From assembly GCF_000719345.1 (NCBI RefSeq), contig NZ_JOFX01000001.1:62001-126000 (forward strand): DNA of 64,000 nucleotides, read 5' to 3'. Of this stretch, positions 44,439 through 52,480 are shown piece by piece. Position numbers and translations under genes: made by a program. This DNA is from Streptomyces sp. NRRL F-2664 (lineage in GTDB: Bacteria > Actinomycetota > Actinomycetes > Streptomycetales > Streptomycetaceae). The notes below the pieces were generated by a model. That model was not told the origin of the DNA. It saw only the letters and a program-made list of their open reading frames with translations, and searched no databases. Position 1 is the first letter of the stretch. Every line of letters begins with the position of its first letter.

Positions 44439-45845
44439 ATGACGGAAACTCTTGTGCCGGGCGTCGGCGGTGCCGTGATATCCGCTGGGGCGCGGGTGGT
44501 GGACCACCCCGCGTGGCCCGAGCTCAAGGCCGCCGTGGAGGAGATCCGCCCCTGGCAGGCGTCCGACGGTTCCATCGACTTCGAGGCCGAGGGCGAGCAC
44601 GCCCGGGCCACGGTCCTCGCCGCGGTCGACCGCGTGATCGGCGCCGTCGAGACGCTGTCCCCGCTGCTCCCGCACGCCGCCGCGTACCACGCAGCCCTCG
44701 TCGCGGACCTGCGCAAGTGGGCCGCGGAGGACTTCGGCGTGCCGGACTTCCTCGACTCCCTGATGGCCTTCCACCCGGCCGCCGAGCGCGCCGACGGCCT
44801 GCAGCACCTCGTCGTCTTCCCCATGTACACGCAGAACGGCAACCCCGACCGCAACCTCGAGGCCGTCGTCCTGAAGATGGTCTGGCCGGAGTGGCTCTCC
44901 GAGCTGGAGCGCACCCGCTACGACAACCCGCTCTTCCTCGGCATCACCTTCGAGGACTTCACCCCGGGCTACGACACGCACTCCGCCGTGCTCTTCCCGG
45001 AGACCATCGCGGTGCGCGAGGCCCCCGAGCGCTTCACCTGGGGCGGCATCTTCTGCGACCGCGAGGCCGCCCGCTACCGCAAGGTGACCGCTGCCGCCGT
45101 GGACATCCTGGGCATCGACCTGCCCGAGGACATCGCACGCATGGTCGACGACCAGGAGCGCTGCGAGAAGGCCTTCGTCCTGTGGGACATGGTCCACGAC
45201 CGCACCCACAGCCACGGCGACCTGCCGTTCGACCCCTTCATGATCAAGCAGCGCCAGCCGTTCTGGATGTACGGCCTGGAGGAGCTGCGCTGCGACCTCA
45301 CCGCCTTCAAGGAGGCCGTGAAGCTGGAGTCCGAGGGCAACGAGCACGGCCGCGACGTGCAGTACGCCGTCCTCTTCGACCGGATGTTCCGCTTCCCCGT
45401 CTCCGGTGACCGCAACCGCAACTACGACGGTCTCGGCGGCCAGCTGCTCTTCGCCTACCTCCACAAGCACGACGTGGTGCGCTGGACGGACAACAAGCTG
45501 AAGATCGACTGGATGCGCGCCCCGCAGGTCACCAACCAGCTGTGCGCCGAGATCGAGGACCTCTACCGCGCCGGCATCGACCGCCCGAAGCTGGTCCACT
45601 GGCTCAAGGCCTACGAGCTGGTCTCCACGTACCTCGCCCCGCACCCGGGCTCGAAGTGGGCCAAGGGTGCCGACGCCCTCGACCTGACGCAGCCGCCGCG
45701 CAAGCTCGTCGACGACGTGCTTCCGGACGAGTTTCCGCTCAGCATGTTCTTTGAGGCGCTCGCCAAGAAGCTCAAGAGCACGATCGCGGCGACCAGGGGC
45801 ATCACCGCCCAGAACGCGGAGCAGGCCGAGCGAGTCGCCGCGTGA
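44439..45845 (+). CDS. DUF6421 family protein
   Basis: 468 residues from ATG at 44439 (GGAGGAAG five bases upstream; the frame is open earlier). Soluble and well conserved in appearance, with HLVVFPMYTQNGNPDRNLEA, MVHDRTHSHGDLPFDPFMIK and DGLGGQLLFAYLHKHDVVRW. The HDRTHSHG and HKHD clusters look like a metal or catalytic site, but no function is known to me. It is the first gene of a tight operon with an SDR and a threonine aldolase (26-base and 4-base junctions), so it may act in the same pathway. Confidence 0.88.
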   Translation: MTETLVPGVGGAVISAGARVVDHPAWPELKAAVEEIRPWQASDGSIDFEAEGEHARATVLAAVDRVIGAVETLSPLLPHAAAYHAALVADLRKWAAEDFGVPDFLDSLMAFHPAAERADGLQHLVVFPMYTQNGNPDRNLEAVVLKMVWPEWLSELERTRYDNPLFLGITFEDFTPGYDTHSAVLFPETIAVREAPERFTWGGIFCDREAARYRKVTAAAVDILGIDLPEDIARMVDDQERCEKAFVLWDMVHDRTHSHGDLPFDPFMIKQRQPFWMYGLEELRCDLTAFKEAVKLESEGNEHGRDVQYAVLFDRMFRFPVSGDRNRNYDGLGGQLLFAYLHKHDVVRWTDNKLKIDWMRAPQVTNQLCAEIEDLYRAGIDRPKLVHWLKAYELVSTYLAPHPGSKWAKGADALDLTQPPRKLVDDVLPDEFPLSMFFEALAKKLKSTIAATRGITAQNAEQAERVAA

Positions 45846-45871
45846 GCACTCGCCCACAGGAGGCTGCACAG

Positions 45872-46633
45872 ATGAACGGCTCCGGGAACGGCAATGGAAA
45901 GCTGAACGGAGCGGTGGTGGCGGTGGCCGGGGCCGGCGGGCCCGCGGGCCGCGCCGCCCTGCTCCGCCTCGCCGAGGCGGGTGCGACCGTCGTGGCGTCC
46001 GACGCCGATCCGGCGCGGCTCGCGGAAGCCGTGGACGCGGCGCGCTACGCGCACGGCGGCGCCACGATCACCGGTGACACCGTGGACCTGCTCGACCTGG
46101 AGGCCACGAAGGCCTGGGCCGAGCACACCGAGAAGGAGTTCGGGCGGGTCGACGGACTGGTCCACCTCGTGGGCGGCTGGCGCGGCAGCAAGACCTTCAC
46201 CGACGTCGACCTGGCCGACTGGACCTTCCTGGAGAAGCTCCTCGTCCGCACCGTCCAGCACACCTCGCTCGCCTTCCACGACGGGCTGCTGCGCAGCGAC
46301 CGCGGCCGCTACGTCCTGGTGAGCCAGTCCGGCGCGCACAAGCCGGTCGCCAACAACGCCGCCTACAACGCGGGCAAGGCGGCCGCCGAGGCCTGGACCC
46401 TCGCCATGGCGGACTCCTTCCGCAAGGCTGGGGGTGACGAGGGACCCGGCGCGGCAGCTGCGATCCTGGTCATCAAGGCACTGGTGCACGACGCGATGCG
46501 CGCCGAGCGTCCCAATGCGAAGTTCGCGGGCTTCACCGACGTGAAGGAGCTGGCCGAGGCCATCGCCGGCGTGTGGGAGCAGCCCGCCATCGATGTGAAC
46601 GGACAGCGTCTGTGGCTCACTCCGCAACCGTGA
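45872..46633 (+). CDS. Short-chain dehydrogenase/reductase in DUF6421 operon
   Basis: 253 residues from ATG at 45872, preferred because AGGAGG lies nine bases before; a GTG overlapping the DUF6421 stop is the alternative. VAVAGAGGPAGRAALLRLAEAGA is the nucleotide-binding loop, GLVHLVGGW takes the place of NNAG, the catalytic Ser is in VLVSQSGAH, and AAYNAGKAAAEAW is the YxxxK motif. The stop overlaps the start of the threonine aldolase (GTGA). Substrate unknown; a hydroxy-amino-acid or its keto form would fit the neighbour, which is inference. Confidence 0.92.
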   Translation: MNGSGNGNGKLNGAVVAVAGAGGPAGRAALLRLAEAGATVVASDADPARLAEAVDAARYAHGGATITGDTVDLLDLEATKAWAEHTEKEFGRVDGLVHLVGGWRGSKTFTDVDLADWTFLEKLLVRTVQHTSLAFHDGLLRSDRGRYVLVSQSGAHKPVANNAAYNAGKAAAEAWTLAMADSFRKAGGDEGPGAAAAILVIKALVHDAMRAERPNAKFAGFTDVKELAEAIAGVWEQPAIDVNGQRLWLTPQP

Positions 46634-47691
46634 AGACCGATGCCCGCCGGCACCACGACCCGGCAGTGCGCGGCTTCGCCAGCGACAACTACGCGGGGGT
46701 CCATCCGGAGATCCTGGAGGCCCTCGCCCTCGCCAACGGAGGTCACCAGATCTCCTACGGCGAGGACGAGTACACCGAACACCTGCAGAAGATCGTCCGC
46801 AGCCACTTCGGTCCGTACGCGGAGGCCTTCCCGGTCTTCAACGGCACCGGCGCGAACGTCACCGCCCTCCAGGCGATGACCGACCGCTGGGGCGCGGTGA
46901 TCTGCGCCAAGAGCGCCCACATCAACGTGGACGAGGGCGGCGCGCCGGAGCGGATGGCCGGGCTGAAGCTGCTCGCGGTGCCGACCCCGGACGGCAAGCT
47001 CACGCCCGAGCTGATCGACCAGGAGGCCTGGGGCTTCGAGGACGAGCACCGCGCGATGCCGCAGGTCGTCTCGATCACGCAGAACACCGAGCTCGGCACG
47101 GTCTACACGCCGGACGAGATCAAGGCGATCTGCGAGCACGCCCACAGGCTCGGCATGAAGGTCCACCTCGACGGGGCCCGGATAGCCAACGCCGCGGCCT
47201 CGCTCGACGTGCCGATGCGCACCTTCACGAACACGGTCGGCGTCGACGTGCTGTCCTACGGCGGCACCAAGAACGGCATGATGTTCGGCGAGGCCATCGT
47301 CGTGCTCAACCCGGACGCGGCCCGGCAGATGAAGCACATCCGCAAGATGTCGATGCAGCTCGCGTCGAAGATGCGCTTCGTCTCGGTGCAGCTCGAAGCG
47401 CTGCTCGCCAAGGACCTGTGGCTGCGCAACGCCCGCCACGCCAACGAGATGGCGCAGCGCCTCGCCGCCGGTGTCCGCGAGACCGACGGCGTGGAGATCC
47501 TCTACCCGGTGCAGGCGAACGCCGTGTTCGCGCGGCTGCCGCACGAGGTCTCCCGGCGTCTGCAGAAGCGTTACCGCTTCTACTTCTGGGACGAGGCCGC
47601 GGGCGACGTCCGCTGGATGTGCGGCTTCGACACCCAGGAGGAGGACGTCGACGGCTTCCTCCAGGCCCTGAAGGAGGAGCTCGCCCGCTAG
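46630..47691 (+). CDS. L-threonine aldolase family PLP enzyme in DUF6421 operon
   Basis: 353 residues from GTG at 46630, set by the 4-base overlap. FASDNYAGVHPEILEAL is the N-terminal substrate loop (SDN instead of SDT), KVHLDGARIANAAASL binds PLP, and LSYGGTKNGMMFGEA holds the Schiff-base lysine (K214). The subgroup differs from the cluster copy at 6263-7363, sharing only the fold-level motifs. It splits or makes beta-hydroxy amino acids; in this operon the true substrate is unknown. Confidence 0.94.
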   Translation: MKTDARRHHDPAVRGFASDNYAGVHPEILEALALANGGHQISYGEDEYTEHLQKIVRSHFGPYAEAFPVFNGTGANVTALQAMTDRWGAVICAKSAHINVDEGGAPERMAGLKLLAVPTPDGKLTPELIDQEAWGFEDEHRAMPQVVSITQNTELGTVYTPDEIKAICEHAHRLGMKVHLDGARIANAAASLDVPMRTFTNTVGVDVLSYGGTKNGMMFGEAIVVLNPDAARQMKHIRKMSMQLASKMRFVSVQLEALLAKDLWLRNARHANEMAQRLAAGVRETDGVEILYPVQANAVFARLPHEVSRRLQKRYRFYFWDEAAGDVRWMCGFDTQEEDVDGFLQALKEELAR

Positions 47692-47712
47692 GGGCGCTCC
47701 CTCCCGCCTGGC

Positions 47713-47761
47713 TGTATAAGTATGCCGCCCACCGCAAATCCATTGAATTGCGGTGGGTGGC
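47713..47761 (+). promoter_or_regulatory. Promoter with long hairpin/operator before the transglutaminase-like gene
   Basis: A TATAAG box (47715-47720) is followed by a near-perfect inverted repeat: 14-base arms at 47724-47737 and 47748-47761 with one mismatch and the loop ATCCATTGAA. It could be an operator over the transcription start, a leader hairpin, or the terminator of the upstream operon. Confidence 0.55.
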
Positions 47762-48379
47762 ATGCCTATGCTCCGGGCCATGCAGCTGATCCAGCAGAAC
47801 CCCGACGTGCGCGCCTATCTGGCCTCGGACGAGGCCGTGGACCACTGGCATCGCCTCGTACGGGAACGGGCGGACGCCCTCTGGTCGACCACCGGCGACG
47901 CATACTCATACGCCGAAGCCGCCTTCGTGTTCGTTCGCGACACCATCCCGCACTCCGCCGACTCCGGCGACGAGCGGGTCGCCTGGCGGGCCTCCGACGT
48001 GCTCGGCACGCGCAACGGCATCTGCCACGCCAAGTCCCATGCCCTGGTCGCCCTGCTGCGCGCCCGGGGGATCCCGGCCGGCCTGTGCTACCAGAGCCTC
48101 GCCGACGACGACGGCTCGAACCCCCTCGTCCACGGGCTGACCGCCCTGCGCCTGCCGGGCCGCGACCGCTGGAGCCGGCTCGACCCGCGCGGCAACAAGC
48201 CGGGAGTGGACGCCCGGTTCGACCTCGCCGAGGAGCGCCTGGCCTTCCCCGTACGCCCCGAGCTGGGCGAGGCCGACCACCCCGAGGTGTACGCGTCCCC
48301 GCACCCGGCCGTGCTCACCGCGCTCCGCGAGTCCGCCGACCGGCAGGACCTGTGGCGCAAGCTGCCGACCGCACTCTGA
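47762..48379 (+). CDS. Transglutaminase-like cysteine-peptidase-fold protein
   Basis: About 205 residues; ATG at 47762, 47768 and 47780 are all possible. YAEAAFVFVRDTIPHSAD and SDVLGTRNGICHAKSHALVALLRARGIPAGLCYQ are the transglutaminase-like core with the catalytic Cys in GICHAKS; the His is in LVHGLTALRLP and the Asp in RLDPRGNK. Bacterial members are usually peptidases or amidases rather than cross-linkers. No signal peptide, so cytosolic. It stands alone behind its own promoter hairpin. Confidence 0.92.
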   Translation: MPMLRAMQLIQQNPDVRAYLASDEAVDHWHRLVRERADALWSTTGDAYSYAEAAFVFVRDTIPHSADSGDERVAWRASDVLGTRNGICHAKSHALVALLRARGIPAGLCYQSLADDDGSNPLVHGLTALRLPGRDRWSRLDPRGNKPGVDARFDLAEERLAFPVRPELGEADHPEVYASPHPAVLTALRESADRQDLWRKLPTAL

Positions 48380-48394
48380 GGCTGCGGCAGCCGG

Positions 48395-48875
48395 TCACGG
48401 GCCGAACGCCTTGGACTCGGAGGCGTTCTCGGCCCGGGGCTCCGTGCTGGCGCACATCGCGTGCTGGTACAGCCTCTCCAGCGCGTCGTCGATGGGGTGG
48501 TGCTGCGGCCGCCCCGAGGAGTCCCGTTCGTTCCACCTCTGGAGATTGACCGCGACGGACAGCTGACGCCGGCCGTCGGCCCGGGTCAGGGAAACCGTGC
48601 CGGCCCCCCAGACCGTGCCGTCGTGTCCCCAGAAGGTGCCACACCCCGGGACGACGACCTTGTGCAGCCCGAGGCCGTACTCGATCACCGATCCGTCCAG
48701 GGCGATGACCGGGCCCGTGCGCTGCATCTGAGCCAGCGACGACCGGTTGACGATCTCGCCGTCGAGAAGCTTGCCGTAGAACCGGTTGAGGTCCTCCATG
48801 GTCGACACCAGAGCGGCACCCGTCCCCGTCCAGGACATGTCGTAGACGCGGTACGGCCCGGCCCGCACCACCATG
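48395..48875 (-). pseudogene. C-terminal remnant of a beta-lactamase/D-Ala-D-Ala carboxypeptidase-type serine hydrolase
   Basis: The last 160 codons encode the end of a class-C-like serine hydrolase: YRVYDMSWTGTGAALVSTMEDLNRFYGKLLDG, EYGLGLHK and FWGHDGTVWGAG (the HxG motif). The N-terminal half with SxxK and YxN is missing; upstream the frame reads low-complexity, arginine-rich shadow of the opposite gene. The break is at about 48870, where a headless regulator begins on the other strand. This looks like a deletion or recombination junction. Confidence 0.75.
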
Positions 48876-49520
48876 GCCGACCCCGCGCTCGTCGAACTGG
48901 CCATCAGCTCCGACGGCGATGAGGCGGCCAGAGCACGGGCGCTACGGCTCCTGGGGTTCGCCGCCGACCTGCCGGTCCACGTCGTGGCCGTCCGCTCGCA
49001 GCTCCCGCTCGGCCGGATCGGCAGCCTGGTGTGCCGCGCCCGCCCCGTGAAGGCGGCACCGCTCGCCGATGTGGGCGTCATCCTGGCCACCACCGTCGAC
49101 CGGGCCCTGTTCCCGGCAGGCGTGCGCGCCGGCATCGGCGCGGCCGACAGTCCCGACCGGTCCTGGCAGCAGGCCCGCACCGCCCTGCGCTTCACCACCC
49201 CGCGCGAACCCGTCGTCCGCCACACCGACCTGGGTGCGCTGGCACTCCTGGCCGAGGTACCCCGGGAGACCGCACGTGACAACGCCGACGTGGCAGCCAT
49301 CGCCCGCATCGCGCACGACGGTGAGGACATGGAGACCCTGGACACCTACTGCGCCACCGGCTCCCTGCGCCGCGCCGCCGACCTCCTCCACCTGCACCAC
49401 AGCAGCGTCGCCCGGCGACTCGAACAGATCTCGAAGACCCTGGACATCGACCTCACCGCGCCCACCGGACTGACCCGGGTCAGGCTCGCCCTCACCGCGT
49501 GGCGGTTGCTCGACGACTGA
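48873..49520 (+). pseudogene. N-terminally truncated PucR/CdaR-type HTH regulator
   Basis: 215 codons from ATG at 48873, without a ribosome-binding site. It begins in mid-domain (DPALVELAISSDGDEAARARALRLLGF) and ends with a PucR-type HTH: LDTYCATGSLRRAADLLHLHHSSVARRLEQI. Full members are 350-500 residues with a sensory N-terminus, which is absent here. Its first bases touch the end of the serine hydrolase remnant. It might still be translated as a free DNA-binding domain, but decay is more likely. Confidence 0.65.
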
Positions 49521-49651
49521 CCTCCTGCCGGACGGGACCGCCCGGGCCGTCGCGGCGGTGGTGTCAAGTCACGAGAGGCCGGGACCTGACGGGCGACGAG
49601 GACCGGGGCGTACTGGAGATGCCCGTTCCGCTCTCCCGGAGGAGAACCGTC

Positions 49652-50068
49652 ATGACCCACACCGTACGTACGCGGCGCCTGGCCCACTTCGCGGCCGCGA
49701 CCGCCATGGCCGCCGGAGCCGTACTGGTCCCCACGGCCGCGTTCGCCGCCACCCCGGCCGCCGCCGCGCACGCGGCCGTCACGGACCGGGGCGGGCCGGG
49801 GAAGGACCACCGCGACAGCTGGAAGAAGGGCGGCGCGTGGGACAAGAAGCGTCCGGGCGCGGGCGGCGGCAAGGGCGGCACGAACGACGCCGGTCACCAG
49901 CCCGAGGAGCCGCAGTGGCAGTGCATCACCGCCCCGTGCGGTCCGCCCGGCAAGGGCGGCCCCGACCATGGCAAGCACCACCCGAAGGAGCCGCAGTGGC
50001 AGTGCGTCAAGGCCCCCTGCGGCCCACCCCGCGCCGCGTCCGACGACGGCCGGACCCAGGCAGGCTGA
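49652..50068 (+). CDS. Small secreted protein with duplicated PQWQC...APCGPP motif
   Basis: 138 residues from ATG at 49652 (GGAGGAGA seven bases before). HFAAATAMAAGAVLVPTAAFA is a Sec-type signal peptide after a basic start. The mature protein is Lys/Gly/Asp/His-rich. Near the end PQWQCITAPCGPP and PQWQCVKAPCGPP repeat, 36 residues apart, each with two Cys four residues apart and one Trp. The four Cys could form two disulfides or bind metal or haem. No family recognised. It ends 50 bases from the convergent acyltransferase gene, with a hairpin between. Confidence 0.85.
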   Translation: MTHTVRTRRLAHFAAATAMAAGAVLVPTAAFAATPAAAAHAAVTDRGGPGKDHRDSWKKGGAWDKKRPGAGGGKGGTNDAGHQPEEPQWQCITAPCGPPGKGGPDHGKHHPKEPQWQCVKAPCGPPRAASDDGRTQAG

Positions 50069-50071
50069 GCC

Positions 50072-50102
50072 GCGGCTCCGCTCCTGCGCGGGGCGGAGCC
50101 GC
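50072..50102. terminator. Bidirectional hairpin terminator
   Basis: GCGGCTCCGC (50072-50081) and GCGGAGCCGC (50093-50102) form a perfect 10-base-pair stem between two convergent genes. Confidence 0.8.
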
Positions 50103-50119
50103 ATCGTCGGCGCGAGGGC

Positions 50120-50842
50120 TCAGCCCGCCTCGCGCACCTGGGCCGCCGTCGGCGCCGTACCGCCCAGGTGGGCCGGCAGCCACCAGGAGTCCTCGGCACC
50201 CCGGGGCTTCTCCGGGTAGGCGCGCTGGGCCGCGTCCAGCAGCTCCTGCACGCGCTCGCGCAGCCGGCGCGTGATCGCCCCGGCGTACTGGTCCGTCGGC
50301 GCCTCGATGGGCTCGCCCACCCGCAGCGTCACGGGGATGTGGCTGCGCTTGAGGTTCTTGGGGCGGCCCTTGGTCCACAGCCGCTGCGTGCCCCACAGCG
50401 CCACGGGGATCAACGGGACTCCGGCCTCCTGCGCCATGCGGGCCGCACCCGACTTGAAGCTCTTCAGGGTGAAGGACTGCGAGATCGTCGCCTCGGGGAA
50501 CACCCCGATGATCTCACCGGAGCGCAGCGAATCCAGCGCGTGCTGGTAGGCGGTCTCGCCCTGCTTGCGGTCCACCGGGATGTGCTTCATCGCGCGCATC
50601 AGCGGGCCGGACACCTTGTGCCGGAACACCGACTCCTTCGCCATGAAACGCACCAGGCGCTTCTGCGGCCGTGCCGTCAGCCCGGCGAAGATGAAGTCGA
50701 GGTAGCCGATGTGGTTCGACACCAGGACGGCACCGCCCTTGCGGGGGATGTTCTCGGTGCCCTTCATGTCGATGCGGATGTCCAACGCGCGGAACAGACT
50801 GTGCGCGGCGCCGATCACCGGGGGGTAGACGAGCTCAGCCAT
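50120..50842 (-). CDS. 1-acyl-sn-glycerol-3-phosphate acyltransferase (PlsC family)
   Basis: 240 residues from ATG at 50842. AVLVSNHIGYLDFIF carries the NHxxxxD catalytic motif and GEIIGVFPEATISQSF the glycerol-phosphate site (FPEAT); KSGAARMAQEAGVPLIPVAL is motif III. It transfers a fatty acyl group to lysophosphatidic acid at the membrane during phospholipid synthesis. The N-terminus is not clearly hydrophobic. It is divergent from the thioredoxin-like gene. Confidence 0.94.
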   Translation of the reverse strand: MAELVYPPVIGAAHSLFRALDIRIDMKGTENIPRKGGAVLVSNHIGYLDFIFAGLTARPQKRLVRFMAKESVFRHKVSGPLMRAMKHIPVDRKQGETAYQHALDSLRSGEIIGVFPEATISQSFTLKSFKSGAARMAQEAGVPLIPVALWGTQRLWTKGRPKNLKRSHIPVTLRVGEPIEAPTDQYAGAITRRLRERVQELLDAAQRAYPEKPRGAEDSWWLPAHLGGTAPTAAQVREAG

Positions 50843-51079
50843 GGGGAGACCCGCTTTCTGTCTGGGGAGGAGCTCCCGGCCGGAAGTTACGGAAGCGTAG
50901 GTACGCGACCCTTGGGGATGGTGCCCCAAACGAGGGCCGCTGGCCAGTCCAGACGCCCGCGCCCGGGGAGATTCTTGTCACGCCGGGAATGCCCCGGGCC
51001 CGCCGCGTGTCCCATCCACGTACGAGCGTACGACGATCATGTGGGTACGCGAAGGCCGCGGGTGACGAGGGGAGTGCGG

Positions 51080-51457
51080 GTGCGCGGGCGGGAAGAACGG
51101 CGGGACGGCAGGGCCGGGGGCCCGTCCGGCGCCCGGGTCGACGGCGGGCGCGTGCGCCTGAGTGCGGCGGAATTGGGCGCGCAGCCGGGCCGGCGGGCGA
51201 CCCTGGTGCAGTTCTCCAGCGCGTTCTGCCAGCCCTGCCGGGCCACGCGCCGGATCCTGGCCGAGGTCGCCGGCATGGTCGAAGGGGTCGCGCACGTCGA
51301 GATCGACGCGGAGGAGCGCCTGGACCTGGTGCGGGCCCTCGGCATCGAGAAGACCCCGACCGTGCTCGTCCTGGACGCGGCGGGCCGCATCGTGCGGCGG
51401 GCGGCCGGCATGCCGCGCAAGGTCGACGTGATCGCCGCGCTCGGCGCCGCCGTATGA
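51080..51457 (+). CDS. Thioredoxin-like protein
   Basis: About 125 residues from GTG at 51080, with GAGGGGAG five bases before; nearby GTG codons at 51062 and 51074 are weaker. A basic N-terminal stretch of about 35 residues precedes the thioredoxin domain. TLVQFSSAFCQPCRATRRIL holds the CxxC site (C-Q-P-C), and KTPTVLVLDAAGRIV has the cis-Pro. Cytosolic; probably a thiol-disulfide reductase. The active-site dipeptide QP differs from the GP of house-keeping thioredoxin. Confidence 0.9.
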   Translation: MRGREERRDGRAGGPSGARVDGGRVRLSAAELGAQPGRRATLVQFSSAFCQPCRATRRILAEVAGMVEGVAHVEIDAEERLDLVRALGIEKTPTVLVLDAAGRIVRRAAGMPRKVDVIAALGAAV

Positions 51458-51600
51458 CGGGCCGACGGGAGGTGCCCGCGGCGGCGCGGCCGACGGCGGG
51501 CCCGGGCGCGCCGGTGCGCGCGCCCGCACAGCGCGTGACGCGCCCGACATCTGCCCGATCCCGCTTGACGGCGTCCCCGGGAGATCGCCACGCTGGCCGT

Positions 51601-51696
51601 ATGCGGTATGAACTCCTGCTCCGCGGACGGATCCCAGTGGACCTCGTCCGGCACGCGAGCGCGCGCTGTCAGGATCACCGAACGACCCGCCCCTGA
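51601..51696 (+). CDS. Putative cysteine-attenuation leader peptide
   Basis: A 31-codon frame starts at 51601 and ends 44 bases before the flavin reductase. Its second half, PVDLVRHASARCQ, resembles the HVDLxRxxSAxC pattern of short actinobacterial leader peptides found before sulfur-metabolism genes, where ribosome stalling at Cys controls the next gene. The single Cys codon is TGT near the end. The hairpin needed for attenuation is weak here (TGCC/GGCA around 51706-51725), so the call is tentative. Confidence 0.55.
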   Translation: MRYELLLRGRIPVDLVRHASARCQDHRTTRP

Positions 51697-51740
51697 TCCC
51701 GACTGTGCCCGTGTGTCCCGTGGCAGAAGGCAGAACCCTG

Positions 51741-52280
51741 ATGAGTGCTCCGACGGTCCCGACGGTCCCGGCGGCCGCTTCCCCCTTTTCCGACGCCGGC
51801 CGTCCCGGCTCGCCCGACCTCCTTCGCTCCGTCTTCCGGCAGCACGCCGCCGGGGTCGCCGTGATCACCTCCCAGGACGGCGGCCGGCCGGTCGGTTTCA
51901 CCGCCACCTCGCTCAACTCCGTCTCCGCCGACCCGCCGCTGCTCTCCTTCACGATCGGCACCGGGGCCTCCACCTGGCCCGCGGTGCGCGACAGCGACCA
52001 CCTCGGCGTGCACATACTCGGTGAGCACCAGCGGGAGCTGGCCGGCCTCTTCGCGCGCAGCGGGGCCGACCGGTTCGGGCCCGGCACCGCCTGGGCCGTC
52101 GGCCCGCACGGTGTCCCGGTGCTGGACGGCGTGCTGGCGTGGCTGGTCTGCCGGGTGGTGGCGAGGGTGCCCGCCGGTGAGCACCGGGTGATCATCGCTC
52201 AGGCGCTCGTGGGGGACCCGGCCGGGGAAGGCCGTCCGCTGCTGTACCACCAGGGGCGCTTCAACGCGCTGCGCGACTGA
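51741..52280 (+). CDS. Flavin reductase family protein (FMN-binding split barrel)
   Basis: 179 residues from ATG at 51741. LLRSVFRQHAAGVAVITSQ, GFTATSLNSVSADPPLLSF and GVHILGEHQRELAGLFAR are the flavin-reductase core, and a His/Gly pair occurs in LLYHQGRFNAL near the end. Such proteins reduce FMN with NAD(P)H for two-component monooxygenases. A cysteine-type leader ORF upstream would suggest a role in sulfonate or sulfone use, where such monooxygenases release sulfite; the monooxygenase itself is not in the window. Confidence 0.93.
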   Translation: MSAPTVPTVPAAASPFSDAGRPGSPDLLRSVFRQHAAGVAVITSQDGGRPVGFTATSLNSVSADPPLLSFTIGTGASTWPAVRDSDHLGVHILGEHQRELAGLFARSGADRFGPGTAWAVGPHGVPVLDGVLAWLVCRVVARVPAGEHRVIIAQALVGDPAGEGRPLLYHQGRFNALRD

Positions 52281-52360
52281 ATCGTCCCTGTTGGGGCGGG
52301 TCGGCCGGCGTTGGGCAGATCACAGTTCGCCGACCTTGCGACTTGGTGGGACCCACGGTG

Positions 52361-52372
52361 TACTGACGAGTA
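52361..52372. promoter_or_regulatory. Candidate operator upstream of etfBA
   Basis: TACT-GACG-AGTA is a perfect short inverted repeat about 110 bases before etfB; GTGGG-A-CCCAC lies just before it (52346-52356). Similar TACT/AGTA sites are reported for fatty-acid-degradation repressors of actinobacteria, which is inference here. Confidence 0.4.
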
Positions 52373-52480
52373 ACATTCCGTTCGGGGCGCGGGCCGCCCC
52401 GATCGGGATCCGCCCGACAAGGCGCCTATGCTGCCTGCATAAGGCGGTACACGAAAAGACGATGCGGTAGGAGAGCCGGC

